Shown here: piece after piece, positions 37,489-46,683 of the stretch
Layout of the letters: each line of letters begins with the position of its first letter
Position numbering within the stretch: position 1 is the stretch's first letter
Assembly: GCF_000758525.1 (NCBI RefSeq)
Contig: NZ_CP009241.1
Span: 7,483,501 to 7,547,500, forward strand
Reading direction: 5' to 3'
Source of the DNA: Paenibacillus sp. FSL H7-0357
Lineage (GTDB): Bacteria; Bacillota; Bacilli; Paenibacillales; Paenibacillaceae
DNA: 64,000 nucleotides
Program-made: the position numbers and the translations under genes
The notes under the pieces: model-generated
Told to the model about the DNA's origin: nothing
The model's input: only the letters and a program-made list of their open reading frames with translations
Database searches by the model: none

Positions 37489-39330
37489 GTGAAGACAATA
37501 TTTTTAACAGGTGGAACAGGCTTTATTGGGAGGCAATTAGTGAAGGAACTTCTTAAAGAGGATGTTATGATTTTTCTTTTAGTGAGGTCGAAAAGTAAAG
37601 CAACACGTACTTTTCAAGAAAAAGATATTTTAAACAAGGCAGCCCTGCACTTTATTGAAGGTGATTTGACGAAAACAGATTTAGGTTTAAGTGATGAAGA
37701 TAAGGATAGAGTATTGGACACGGATGTTATTATTCATGCAGGTGGACAAATGGATATTCAAGCGACAAAGCAAGAGGCAACATCTGTATTTTTAAACGGG
37801 GCCAAGTATATCAGTGAATTCGCTAAAAGTATCCATCAATTGAAAGGCTTGCAGCAATTTATTCATGTAGTAGGATATATGAGCCCCTTTGATGATAATA
37901 ATAGCAAGGTTGCGATTGATGTGTTTAAAGAAGGTCACGACTATTTGAAAATAAAAAACTCTTATGAAAGAACAAAATTTTTGGCAGATCTTTATATTCG
38001 CCAGCAGGCATCCGCAATAGGATATCCGCTTTCTGTGATTAATCCACCAACTGTAGTGGGCAGTAGTAAAACAGGGAGTACAGAGCAAACAGCAGGCTTA
38101 GGCTTGCTTGTGACGAGTATGCGAAGAGGGCTGATGCCAGTTATTCCTGGAGGCAAGGGGTATAAATTACCACTGATTTCAAACGATGAGCTAGCGAAGT
38201 TTATTGTTCAGGTTTTTAAGCAGGAGCAATCGTCTATTCAAACATATACACTTGTTCAAGACAAACAGCTTGATCCGGATATATCTGAATTATTAGACGT
38301 TATGTCAGAAAGTATGAATATGGCAGCACCTAAAATCTCTGTGCCCATTCATTTCATGAAGGCCCTTATGAAAAGTGGAATAAGTAAAATAACACAAATT
38401 CCATCTGATGGACTGAACTTTATAACAAATAGAAAGTTTTCAAATGATTCATCGAAAAAAATCATGGGAGAAGATTGGTTTAATAAGACGAGTGTAATGA
38501 ATTTTTTCCCAGTCGTAGTAGCGGATTTGGATTACCGCTTGATGAATCAAAATGACCAGGATAATCATGCATTTGAACGAACCTTAATCGGAAACACTGT
38601 GATTTATCAAATACAAGGAGAGGGTAAGCCATTTATTTTATTACACGGTTTAATGAGTGATGGAGAGGATTTATTTCCTCTAGGACTAGAGCTTCATGAA
38701 AAAACTGGGCAACCTGTATGGATTCCAGATCTTCCAGGTTTAGGACGTTCCCCTTTTAAACGAGAGAAAAATCTTCTGGATCTCTATTTAAATTTAGTGA
38801 AAGAGTTATTGGGAAAAGCTACTAATGGTGCACATTGGATTGGCCATTCTTTCGGAGCGGTTATTCTGCTGGAAGCATTAGTGCGAGAGTACATAGATAC
38901 GAGGAATACTATTACTTTACTTCAGCCCCCTGTTGCGAAAAGAAATTCCAAATCGTTTAATGCTCCTCAATTTATGAACAAATGGGCATTGAAGTTAGCA
39001 ACCGCTAATTCAATAGAACGTTATTTAATTGGTAATGGTCTGTTTGAAAATAGGGTGAACATTCCGAAACATTATATTGCAAAAGTAAGCAGCAGCTTTA
39101 CTTCGCCTAGAATTTTAAATACAACTCTTCAGCTAAACCGTTTTCTATCGAAAGACTATCAGGGTGATTTCACCAAAGTACCAAGGTATGATCTTCATAT
39201 TATTTGGGGAGATCATGATAGAAGCTATTCTGCTCCATTACATCTTGGTAAGGTTGATGTTGTTCCATATGGTCATCATTTTCCTCTTAGCCATCCGAGG
39301 GAGACGGCTTCCTTCATACTACGAAATTAA
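37489..39330 (+). CDS. Extended SDR reductase fused to an alpha/beta hydrolase
   Basis: A 613-residue two-domain enzyme. Residues 1-360 are an extended short-chain reductase of the NAD_binding_4/thioester-reductase type: IFLTGGTGFIGRQL, active-site YERTK. Residues 370-613 are an alpha/beta hydrolase with oxyanion region ILLHGLMSDG, nucleophile GHSFGA, Asp in WGDHDRSYS and His in YGHHFPLSHP. One protein could thus release and reduce, or hydrolyse, an acyl ester. The GTG at 37489 follows GGAG; a GTG at 37480 is the alternative. AT-rich like the upstream TetR gene. Physiological substrate unknown. Confidence 0.83.
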   Translation: MKTIFLTGGTGFIGRQLVKELLKEDVMIFLLVRSKSKATRTFQEKDILNKAALHFIEGDLTKTDLGLSDEDKDRVLDTDVIIHAGGQMDIQATKQEATSVFLNGAKYISEFAKSIHQLKGLQQFIHVVGYMSPFDDNNSKVAIDVFKEGHDYLKIKNSYERTKFLADLYIRQQASAIGYPLSVINPPTVVGSSKTGSTEQTAGLGLLVTSMRRGLMPVIPGGKGYKLPLISNDELAKFIVQVFKQEQSSIQTYTLVQDKQLDPDISELLDVMSESMNMAAPKISVPIHFMKALMKSGISKITQIPSDGLNFITNRKFSNDSSKKIMGEDWFNKTSVMNFFPVVVADLDYRLMNQNDQDNHAFERTLIGNTVIYQIQGEGKPFILLHGLMSDGEDLFPLGLELHEKTGQPVWIPDLPGLGRSPFKREKNLLDLYLNLVKELLGKATNGAHWIGHSFGAVILLEALVREYIDTRNTITLLQPPVAKRNSKSFNAPQFMNKWALKLATANSIERYLIGNGLFENRVNIPKHYIAKVSSSFTSPRILNTTLQLNRFLSKDYQGDFTKVPRYDLHIIWGDHDRSYSAPLHLGKVDVVPYGHHFPLSHPRETASFILRN

Positions 39331-39384
39331 TATGATATTTTCAAAATGGACCTGTCGGCATTTAAATTAGAGGAGTTGTCTAGT

Positions 39385-40143
39385 ATGCTCATTTCAGTTC
39401 AACATATTCGGCACGCTACATCAATTTTAACCATAAACAGTAAACGTATACTGGTTGATCCGATGTTGAGTGAGGTCGGCGAACTTTCGCCTGTGCCTTT
39501 AACTCGAAATTATCGAAGAAACCCATTAACCCCATTGCCTGTTCCACTCCACCTTTTTGAGGATGTGGATGCCATTCTGTTAACACATCGTCACTTTGAT
39601 CATTGGGATAAAAAGGCCATTTCCATTCTCAATAAAAATATACCTGTGTTTTGTCAGCCTAAAGACCAAGCTTCCGTGCGATCTGCTGGGTTCTTGAGAG
39701 CAACACCAGTCAATAATTCTTTTGAGTGGGAAGGTATTCAGATGAAACGAATTGCGGGGCAACATGCTCTAGGGCTTTCTGGCAAGTTACTCGGGCCGGT
39801 TTCCGGTTTTATCTTGAATATAATGAAAGAAGGCTCTATTTATATCGTTGGTGACTGTATTTATACACCTGCTATTGAAGCGGCTTTTCGTAAGTACAGT
39901 CCGGATATTGCAATTTTGAATACAGCGGAGGCGGAGATGATATGGGGAACCGTGATCACCATGACACGTGAAGATATCGCTCGCATAGCCCGATTGTCAC
40001 CGAGGACCAAGCTCCTTGCCGTACATCTGAATACCATCAATCACTGTAAATTGAGCCAAAATCAGCTTACCAAGTTCCTGAAGGAACAACATCTGGAGGA
40101 TTCCGTTTGGGTTCCTGAAGATGGAGAGGTCGTTTCTTTTTGA
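39385..40143 (+). CDS. MBL-fold metallo-hydrolase (UlaG-like)
   Basis: A 252-residue metallo-beta-lactamase-fold protein. Zinc motif THRHFDHWD (about residues 69-77), later His in GQHALG and Asp in YIVGDCIYTP are visible. Similar to UlaG/YtkL-type lactonases and phosphodiesterases. GAGGAG precedes the ATG at 39385. It follows the reductase-hydrolase gene by 54 bp and probably belongs to the same transcript; the first half is AT-rich and the last 200 bp are of normal composition. Confidence 0.85.
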   Translation: MLISVQHIRHATSILTINSKRILVDPMLSEVGELSPVPLTRNYRRNPLTPLPVPLHLFEDVDAILLTHRHFDHWDKKAISILNKNIPVFCQPKDQASVRSAGFLRATPVNNSFEWEGIQMKRIAGQHALGLSGKLLGPVSGFILNIMKEGSIYIVGDCIYTPAIEAAFRKYSPDIAILNTAEAEMIWGTVITMTREDIARIARLSPRTKLLAVHLNTINHCKLSQNQLTKFLKEQHLEDSVWVPEDGEVVSF

Positions 40144-40245
40144 CTCTCCTTTCCCTTTGGCAAAATTAAGAATGAGTGTATACGCCGCGAGGGCGAGAAG
40201 GTCAGCGATATGTATAAGGATCATGTAGATGTAATAATACCAATT

Positions 40246-40289
40246 AAAAAGGTATCCATGGGGCTATGTAACATAGCCCCATGGATACC
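40246..40289 (-). terminator. Terminator of the SLH/cohesin gene: 19-bp perfect palindrome
   Basis: Arms GGTATCCATGGGGCTATGT (40251-40269) and its exact complement (40271-40289) separated by one base, with TTTTT on the minus strand, 21 nt after the stop codon at 40310. Also positioned to stop transcription from the convergent metallo-hydrolase gene. Confidence 0.85.
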
Positions 40290-40309
40290 TCTGATAAGAA
40301 TCCCGCCTC

Positions 40310-43300
40310 TTATATCAGACCGGATTTTTGCAGCAGCCGCTTCACCGTGACTGCAACCTCTGCCCTTGATATAGGCGCTTCAGGTTCGAGTCGGTGATCG
40401 CTTCGTCCCAACACAATTCCCGCCTGCAAAATGTCGGTAATGCTTGTCGCTGCCCAGGCTGATACATGACTTGAATCCACGAAAGAACTCAGCAGTTCTT
40501 CCCCGTTATTAGTCTGAAGATTTGACTTCAGTCCTGTAATTTTTATCGCTTTGGCCAAAATAACCATCGCTTGCTCCCGCGTTATCTTCTCCAACGGACG
40601 GAAGGTTCCGTCCTCAAAGCCGTTAATCAGATTATACGAATGCGCTGTACTAATAAAGCTGCTATACCAATCGGCCGACTTCACATCCGAGAATGGAATC
40701 GTACTATTATCCGTCTTCAATCCCAGTCCGCGAACGATAATCGCTGCAAATTCTGCGCGAGTAATGTCTTGGTCGGGATCAAAATCTCCATTCCCAATCC
40801 CGTTAATGATCATCCGGGATCCCATATCATTGACGGCCTCTTTCGCCCAGTGGTGCTCAACGTCCTTGTAGGAAATAGGGTGCCAGATAACAGAATACGT
40901 ACTGTTCGTTAAGCTGTTGATCTTCGCGTAATACGTCCCGCCATTGAGAATGACTTGTGTAGGCACATGGCGAACCGTTCCATCCGGGTCAATGACAACG
41001 GCTGTAGTCACTCGGTTAGGATCCACCCCTTCAGGAATGGCTATGGTCCGTTCCACATAAGCATTGAACTTGGCGACATCCACCGTCTCTCCGCCATATG
41101 TGGCCGTGACGGTAAAATCAATTGGAGGAGCAACCAGTTCAAATGCCCCTTTCTCCGACTCTGACTGCACAAGCTTAGCCATCTCTGCGGCAGGTGTGGC
41201 AATTTTGACCTGCACCTTAATATCCTGCAGAGAAACCTCGCTGCCAATCAGTTGAGATACAGCATCGATGTTGATTTGAATGGCCGGTAGAGTGTAAGAA
41301 GCGTTTTTCGTCTGGATGACGAGCTTCGCCTGCTGGTTCTCCATGTTTTTGATCATTTGGCCATTCAGCTCACCGATCACAATGTTGGCTTCCGCATTGA
41401 CCGGAACGATTACGGTCGCGCCCCTGCCTTCCGCCGCCAGTTTATCCTCCAGTTTTTTCTGGTCGATCGTCACGGTAATCACTTTCAAATCGCCGATCTG
41501 ACTTGTCACTGCGATGCCCGCCCGCTCAGCAACACCGTTAACCAACACGTCAACACCCGTATTTGGGGCAGAAGTGGCAGTAGGTACAGAAGGTGCTGTT
41601 TCAGTTGGTGCAGACGTTGATGGAGCTGGCTCTACAACGGTCACTTTAGCGGTGGAGCTCGTTACCGATGCCGTTTTCTCGCCTGTCTTGCTGTTATCTG
41701 TGTTGGTCACCACAACGTAGTAGTAGGTTGTGCCTACAGCACTCGTTGGCGCGGTGAACGCCGCGCTCGTTTCGCCCGTCAGCGGCGTGCCGCCTGTCAT
41801 GCTGTTCTCCGTATTGCTGTACCATTGGTAGCTCAGCGTGCCACCAGCTGTTGCCGTAACGCTTAGATCGGCTGTGCCGCCCACGCTCACCATCCGGTCT
41901 TCCGGCTGTCCGGAGATCGCCGGAGCTTCTGCGTTCGTCAGAGAGTTGACAGCCACTTTAGCCACGTTGCTCATTGCCGACGCCGTTCTCTCGCCAGTCT
42001 TGCTGTTGTCAGTATTAGTCACTACGACGTAGTAATAGGTTGTGCCTCCAACATTCGTTGGCGCGGAGAATGTCGCGTGCGTCTCGTCAGTAAGCAACGT
42101 GCCGCCTGTCGTGCTGTTCTCCGTATTGCTGTACCATTGGTAGCTCAGCGTGCCACCAGCTGTAGCCGTAACGATTAAATCGGCTGTGCCGCCCACGCTC
42201 ACCGTCCGGTCTTCCGGCTGTCCAGAGATTGACGGTGCTTCCGCGTTCGTCAGGGAGTTAACGGTCACCTTGGCTACGGAACTCGTAGTCAAAGCCGTCT
42301 TCACACCTGTCTTGCTATTATCTGTGTTCTTCACCACGACATAGTAGTAGGTTGTGCCGACCATATTCGTCGGCGCAGAGAACGACGCATGCGTTTCGCC
42401 CGCCAGCGGCGTGCCGTCTGCCGTGCTGTTCTCCGTATTGCTGTACCATTGGTAGCTCAGCGTGCCACCAGCTGTTGCCGTAACGCTTAGCTCAGCTGTA
42501 CCGCCCAAGCTCACCGTCCGGTCTTCCGGCTGCCCGGAAATCGCCGGGGCTTCTGCGTTCGTCAGGGAGTTGACCGTCACCTTCGCTACGGAACTCGTAG
42601 TCAAAGCCGTCTTCTGGCCTGTCTTGCTGTTGTCTGTGTTGGTCACTACAACGTAGTAATAGGCTGTGCCGACCATGTTCGTCGGCGCAGAGAACGATGC
42701 ATGCGTTTCGCCCGCCAGCGGCGTGCCATCTGCCGCGCTGTTCTCTGTATTGCTGTACCACTGGTAGCTCAGCGTGCCACCAGCTGTTGCCGTAACGCTT
42801 AGCTCAGCTGTGCCGCCCACGCTCACCGTCCGGTCTTCCGGCTGTCCGGAGATCGCCGGGGCTTCTGCATTCGTCAGGGAGTTGACTGTCACCTTCGCTA
42901 CGGAACTTGTAGTCGACGCCGTCTTCACACCTGTCTTGCTATTATCCGTGTTCTTCACCACGACATAGTAGTAGGTTGTGCCGACTATGTGCGTCGGCGC
43001 AGAGAACGACGCGTGCGTTTCGCCCGCCAGTGGCGTGCCGTCTGCCGTGCTGTTCTCCGTATTGCTGTACCACTGGTAGCTCAGCGTGCCACCAGCTGTT
43101 GCCGTAACGCTTAGCTCAGCTGTGCCGCCCACGCTCACCGTCCGGTCTTCCGGCTGTCCGGAGATCGCCGGGGCTTCTGCATTCGTCAGGGAGTTGACTG
43201 TCACCTTCGCTACGGAACTTGTAGTCGACGCCGTCTTCACACCTGTCTTGCTATTATCCGTGTTCTTCACCACGACATAGTAGTAGGTTGTGCCGACTAT

Positions 43301-44458
43301 GTGCGTCGGCGCAGAGAACGACGCGTGCGTTTCGCCCGCCAGTGGCGTGCCGTCTGCCGTGCTGTTCTCCGTATTGCTGTACCACTGGTAGCTCAGCGTG
43401 CCACCAGCTGTTGCCGTAACGCTTAGCTCAGCTGTGCCGCCTACGCTCGCCGTCCGGTCTCCCGGCTGCCCGGAGATTGCCGGGGCTTCCGCATTCGTCA
43501 GGGAGTTGACGGTTACCTTGCCGGGAACAAAGGTTTTCTCCATTTCAACTATATGTGTATCCACAAAGGTGAAATGCTGCAGATCATTTGGATTGCTCAC
43601 GGTGACAGTCTTGTCGCCTATTGACGCATTCTCCTTAATTTTGAAAGAAACAATAAACAAACTATCACCAGCTTTGACCGCGTTATCGCCGCCGCTGATA
43701 TCTGCCCATGCTGCTTTTAGCCAACCTTCCTCGTCACTTTGGGTATACATGAAAAAATCGCCGGATGCCCCAACAATGTTCTCTACTTCAAGCGCAGCCG
43801 AATCATAATCAAGCTGTAACCCGTAAGCTCCAGCAGACCCCGAGGATTCCAGAACGGTCACCGGTACATCTACCGTTTCTCCTGGAATTCCGGATGCAGT
43901 TCCAATTCCAACTTTTATGGTTTCCGAAATAGGAGCCACACTCACTGTACCAGGTGTCACGCTCGTAATATTACGCCACAAATCATCATCTTCCGTATAA
44001 GTGCCGGAGACAATTTTTACATCTGAGTTTATAGTGCCTGCCGTCTCTTTGATTTTGAAATGCATGACGAAGACCTCTTGCTTTACCGAAAGAAAAAACG
44101 ATCCCCCGAAATATCCGGCATATACATTAATCGTCCCGCTAATATTTGCGTCAGCATTAAAAAACATAGAGGCTGCTTTATCTGTCACCGGATTTGCAAA
44201 TACCGGTTCAAGGACATTCGGATCATAAGATAATTGCATCATATACTGCAATACTGAATAGTCTCCCGGATCCACTGTAACCGCCACATCCACCGTATCC
44301 CCCGGAGCCCCGGAGACACTGGAAACCTTGGCCGAGACCGGAGTAGCAGGAGTCGCTTGAACGATGGAACCGAAGGGAACCAGCAGCAAGCATAAGACCA
44401 GGAATAGTGAAAAGGTTTGTCTGATATAGCTTGCCGTGCCATTGATGCGGTTTATCAT
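40310..44458 (-). CDS. S-layer-anchored surface protein with two cohesins, six Ig-like repeats and three SLH domains
   Basis: A 1382-residue exported protein. Signal peptide residues 1-36 (FSLFLVLCLLLVPFGSIVQA). Two cohesin-type domains (about 38-175 and 180-320: SGAPGDTVDVAVTVDPGDYS, YMMQLSYDPNVLEP; SGIPGETVDVPVTVLESSGS, YGLQLDYDSAALEV). Six 104-residue Ig-like repeats (about 320-945, each NAEAP.ISGQP then LSYQWYSNTENS). A linker and beta-rich region, then three SLH domains (HWAKEAVNDMGSRMIINGIG; FSDVKSADWYSSFIS; SAWAATSITDILQAGIVLGR). SLH domains bind pyruvylated wall polymer, so it should sit on the cell surface. Its ATG overlaps the stop of the dockerin gene (ATGA). Confidence 0.88.
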   Translation of the reverse strand: MINRINGTASYIRQTFSLFLVLCLLLVPFGSIVQATPATPVSAKVSSVSGAPGDTVDVAVTVDPGDYSVLQYMMQLSYDPNVLEPVFANPVTDKAASMFFNADANISGTINVYAGYFGGSFFLSVKQEVFVMHFKIKETAGTINSDVKIVSGTYTEDDDLWRNITSVTPGTVSVAPISETIKVGIGTASGIPGETVDVPVTVLESSGSAGAYGLQLDYDSAALEVENIVGASGDFFMYTQSDEEGWLKAAWADISGGDNAVKAGDSLFIVSFKIKENASIGDKTVTVSNPNDLQHFTFVDTHIVEMEKTFVPGKVTVNSLTNAEAPAISGQPGDRTASVGGTAELSVTATAGGTLSYQWYSNTENSTADGTPLAGETHASFSAPTHIVGTTYYYVVVKNTDNSKTGVKTASTTSSVAKVTVNSLTNAEAPAISGQPEDRTVSVGGTAELSVTATAGGTLSYQWYSNTENSTADGTPLAGETHASFSAPTHIVGTTYYYVVVKNTDNSKTGVKTASTTSSVAKVTVNSLTNAEAPAISGQPEDRTVSVGGTAELSVTATAGGTLSYQWYSNTENSAADGTPLAGETHASFSAPTNMVGTAYYYVVVTNTDNSKTGQKTALTTSSVAKVTVNSLTNAEAPAISGQPEDRTVSLGGTAELSVTATAGGTLSYQWYSNTENSTADGTPLAGETHASFSAPTNMVGTTYYYVVVKNTDNSKTGVKTALTTSSVAKVTVNSLTNAEAPSISGQPEDRTVSVGGTADLIVTATAGGTLSYQWYSNTENSTTGGTLLTDETHATFSAPTNVGGTTYYYVVVTNTDNSKTGERTASAMSNVAKVAVNSLTNAEAPAISGQPEDRMVSVGGTADLSVTATAGGTLSYQWYSNTENSMTGGTPLTGETSAAFTAPTSAVGTTYYYVVVTNTDNSKTGEKTASVTSSTAKVTVVEPAPSTSAPTETAPSVPTATSAPNTGVDVLVNGVAERAGIAVTSQIGDLKVITVTIDQKKLEDKLAAEGRGATVIVPVNAEANIVIGELNGQMIKNMENQQAKLVIQTKNASYTLPAIQINIDAVSQLIGSEVSLQDIKVQVKIATPAAEMAKLVQSESEKGAFELVAPPIDFTVTATYGGETVDVAKFNAYVERTIAIPEGVDPNRVTTAVVIDPDGTVRHVPTQVILNGGTYYAKINSLTNSTYSVIWHPISYKDVEHHWAKEAVNDMGSRMIINGIGNGDFDPDQDITRAEFAAIIVRGLGLKTDNSTIPFSDVKSADWYSSFISTAHSYNLINGFEDGTFRPLEKITREQAMVILAKAIKITGLKSNLQTNNGEELLSSFVDSSHVSAWAATSITDILQAGIVLGRSDHRLEPEAPISRAEVAVTVKRLLQKSGLI
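41639..43510. repeat. Six tandem 312-bp repeats inside the SLH/cohesin gene
   Basis: A 312-bp unit recurs six times with exact spacing. The copies around 42900-43200 and 43210-43510 are almost identical over their whole length, while the copy near 41640-41940 has diverged most. The repeats encode the Ig-like domains. Confidence 0.9.
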
Positions 44459-46557
44459 GATTTCGCTCCTCCCAGGTAAATCGCCATAATCTTTTGTACA
44501 TCAGTGTTGTTGAGAACCCCATCGTTATTCATATCCAGGGCATTAAATTGCTCGGGTGTCAGCGTGATCTTGCCTGTCAGATATTGCGTAATCATCAGGG
44601 CATCTGCGGGAGTAATCAGTCCATCCCCATTGGCATCGCCCTTGATGATCACTTTAGCAACCACCTGCTTAACAGTGAAGGTCTTACCCGCCATATGATC
44701 CGCCGTTACGGTAACTGTTGCGTTGTAGGTTCCCAAAGGCAAACCATCAATCGCCTTAACGGTAAACGTAGTTGCAGGCGTTCCGTCGTTCAATGTAGTT
44801 GCCGCCGGTCCGGCAATCTCAAAGTTGCCTGCATCGGCTCCGCTCAAGCTCGCAGCCAAATTCGTCAAATCCCCTGTACCTGTTCTGGTAACGGTTATGG
44901 TCCCTGTTTCCTGGGTTCCCGGTGCATAGCCTGCCGTTAACCCCGCCAACGTCTGATTCCCCAGTGTGCCGATTGTATACGTCAGTGCGGTCCACTTTGC
45001 ATAGAGCTTGGCATTAGCCGTCCCTATATTGAAGGTATCACCGGCTTTATAAACCGCCCCATTCCCAGCAGCGTCCATACTCCACCCCGCAAAGGTATAC
45101 CCATCCCTCACAAGACCTCCATCATTGCCCAATACCGTAACTATACTGTTGTCCAGATAACGGCTGCTGTCTGTAGGTACTCCCCCTGTCGTACTTCCAT
45201 TACCCTCATACGTGACGGTATAGGACCGTACATACGGACGGAGTTTCGGGTATTCCATACCCTCATTGATTAACCAGACAGAATTAAAATCCCATCCGCT
45301 AAAAGTAGCAGCACTCATCAGTTCAGCCGTTGTCTTCGGCTCACCCATTCCATTGTCGATTTGTCCGGCGATGTCCGAGTTATAGTAACTGCCGGTGACC
45401 TTTTTCCAGCCGTCCATACCCACCAGAGGGCCATTGCTGCCGTTTCCGTTCCCTGATACTTGTCCGGCCGCGTAGCTGTTTTTAATTTCGCCTGAATTAC
45501 TCCCTACCAGGCCGCCAAAAAGCGTGCTGGTAGCGTTCCCTGTGATCTGAACATTTGCATAACTATTGATAATTTTTCCAGAGTAAAATCTGCCTACCAA
45601 ACCGCCGGCATACGGAAAACTGCCTCCTTCAACGGTGATATGGCCGCTGGCATAACTCTTCTCAATAATTCCTCCCCCAGCCCCTAGCAGGCCGCCAACG
45701 TGAGTACCGTCCTTAGAGAATACATCGCCTGTTGCATAACTGTATTCAATAAGGTTTGAGTTACTGCTGCCAATTAGGCCGCCAAGATAAAAACTATTGT
45801 TGTTTGTTCCCCTTACATCGCCGCTGGCGTGGCTGTTCGTGACGTTGCCTCCCCAGTCAAGGTACCCGATCAAACCGCCAATATTAGCTCCGGTTCCTGT
45901 CACGTTACCACTGGCAGCGTTGTCAGTCATAGGCGCCCAACTGGCGTACTGTCCAATCAGACCGCCCAGGTTGGCATATCCTTGGACCGTTACATTTGCA
46001 GAGCTTCCGTTCACGACAGCTGAATTTTCAGATTTCCCTACCAGACCGCCGACATGACGATAGCCCGTCATCGTACCGCTAGCGCTGCTATTCTCCACCT
46101 TGCCATAATTGATATATCCCACTAAACTTCCGGTATAGTCATACCCGATTATATTTACGCCTGACAAATGAACATTGCGAATCTGCCCGACTGTACTTAC
46201 ATAACCGAATAATCCGATGTAGGATTCAGCAGGCCTAATAATAGTTAAACCTGTAATCGTATAGCCGTTCCCGTCAAAGCCGCCTCTGAAGTTGCTGTTG
46301 TTATTCCCGATCGGTATCCAGTTTCCATAACTGCTTAGATTGATATCACTACCAAGCTTATAATAAGAACTCAAGCCGTTACGTACATTGTTAAGCTGTG
46401 TCGCCGTCGTAATGATATACGGATCAGCCGCTGTCCCCGTACCTGCACCCGCTGCTTTGACTGCGCTTGGCAACCATGCCAGAGAAGACAGTATTGTCAC
46501 CGTAACAAATATAACAGCGATAACAACGGATAGTTTTTTCATTATTTTTTCATTCAT
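44455..46557 (-). CDS. Dockerin-bearing GLUG/InlB-repeat surface adhesin
   Basis: A 700-residue exported protein. Signal peptide (MKKLSVVIAVIFVTVTILSS). Residues about 40-400 are GLUG-type repeats (GYRHVGGLVGKSENSAVVNG, GGLIGYLDWGGNVTNSHASG), a beta-helical adhesin-like fold. Next an InlB/Listeria-Bacteroides repeat (VTYEGNGSTTGG, GYTFAGWSMD, LYAKWT), an Ig-like part, and a C-terminal type I dockerin with two calcium loops (GDANGDGLITPADALMI, DMNNDGVLNNTDVQKIMAIY). No SLH or sortase signal, so attachment through the adjacent cohesins is the likely anchor. The ATG at 46555-46557 is chosen over upstream codons because the signal peptide starts there. Confidence 0.88.
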   Translation of the reverse strand: MNEKIMKKLSVVIAVIFVTVTILSSLAWLPSAVKAAGAGTGTAADPYIITTATQLNNVRNGLSSYYKLGSDINLSSYGNWIPIGNNNSNFRGGFDGNGYTITGLTIIRPAESYIGLFGYVSTVGQIRNVHLSGVNIIGYDYTGSLVGYINYGKVENSSASGTMTGYRHVGGLVGKSENSAVVNGSSANVTVQGYANLGGLIGQYASWAPMTDNAASGNVTGTGANIGGLIGYLDWGGNVTNSHASGDVRGTNNNSFYLGGLIGSSNSNLIEYSYATGDVFSKDGTHVGGLLGAGGGIIEKSYASGHITVEGGSFPYAGGLVGRFYSGKIINSYANVQITGNATSTLFGGLVGSNSGEIKNSYAAGQVSGNGNGSNGPLVGMDGWKKVTGSYYNSDIAGQIDNGMGEPKTTAELMSAATFSGWDFNSVWLINEGMEYPKLRPYVRSYTVTYEGNGSTTGGVPTDSSRYLDNSIVTVLGNDGGLVRDGYTFAGWSMDAAGNGAVYKAGDTFNIGTANAKLYAKWTALTYTIGTLGNQTLAGLTAGYAPGTQETGTITVTRTGTGDLTNLAASLSGADAGNFEIAGPAATTLNDGTPATTFTVKAIDGLPLGTYNATVTVTADHMAGKTFTVKQVVAKVIIKGDANGDGLITPADALMITQYLTGKITLTPEQFNALDMNNDGVLNNTDVQKIMAIYLGGAKS

Positions 46558-46638
46558 CTTCCAATGATCCCCTCCTTGTTGTAAAAAAAATTGTAACAAT
46601 CCATTCTCACAAAACACTAACAGACATTATTCGACAAC

Positions 46639-46678
46639 AAAAAAAGGATTTCGCCCTCTTTTTGAGGTCCGAAATCCT
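46639..46678 (-). terminator. Terminator between the BTAD regulator and the dockerin gene
   Basis: AGGATTTCG/CGAAATCCT with inner CCTC/GAGG pairing, followed by seven T residues on the minus strand; separates the regulator transcript from the surface-protein operon. Confidence 0.8.
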
Positions 46679-46683
46679 GAATT

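Noticed and set aside
40144..40250. Possible gene remnant after the MBL-fold gene
   Set aside because: One frame reads like protein (EGEKVSDMYKDHVDV), but it is short, has no start and matches nothing I can name.
41639..43510. Tandem repeat considered as CRISPR
   Set aside because: Units are 312 bp, contiguous, protein-coding and without unique spacers; no cas genes are present.
41838..43808. Six regularly spaced plus-strand frames of 64 or more residues
   Set aside because: They are antisense shadows of the 312-bp Ig-like repeats, not genes; the spacing follows the repeat period.
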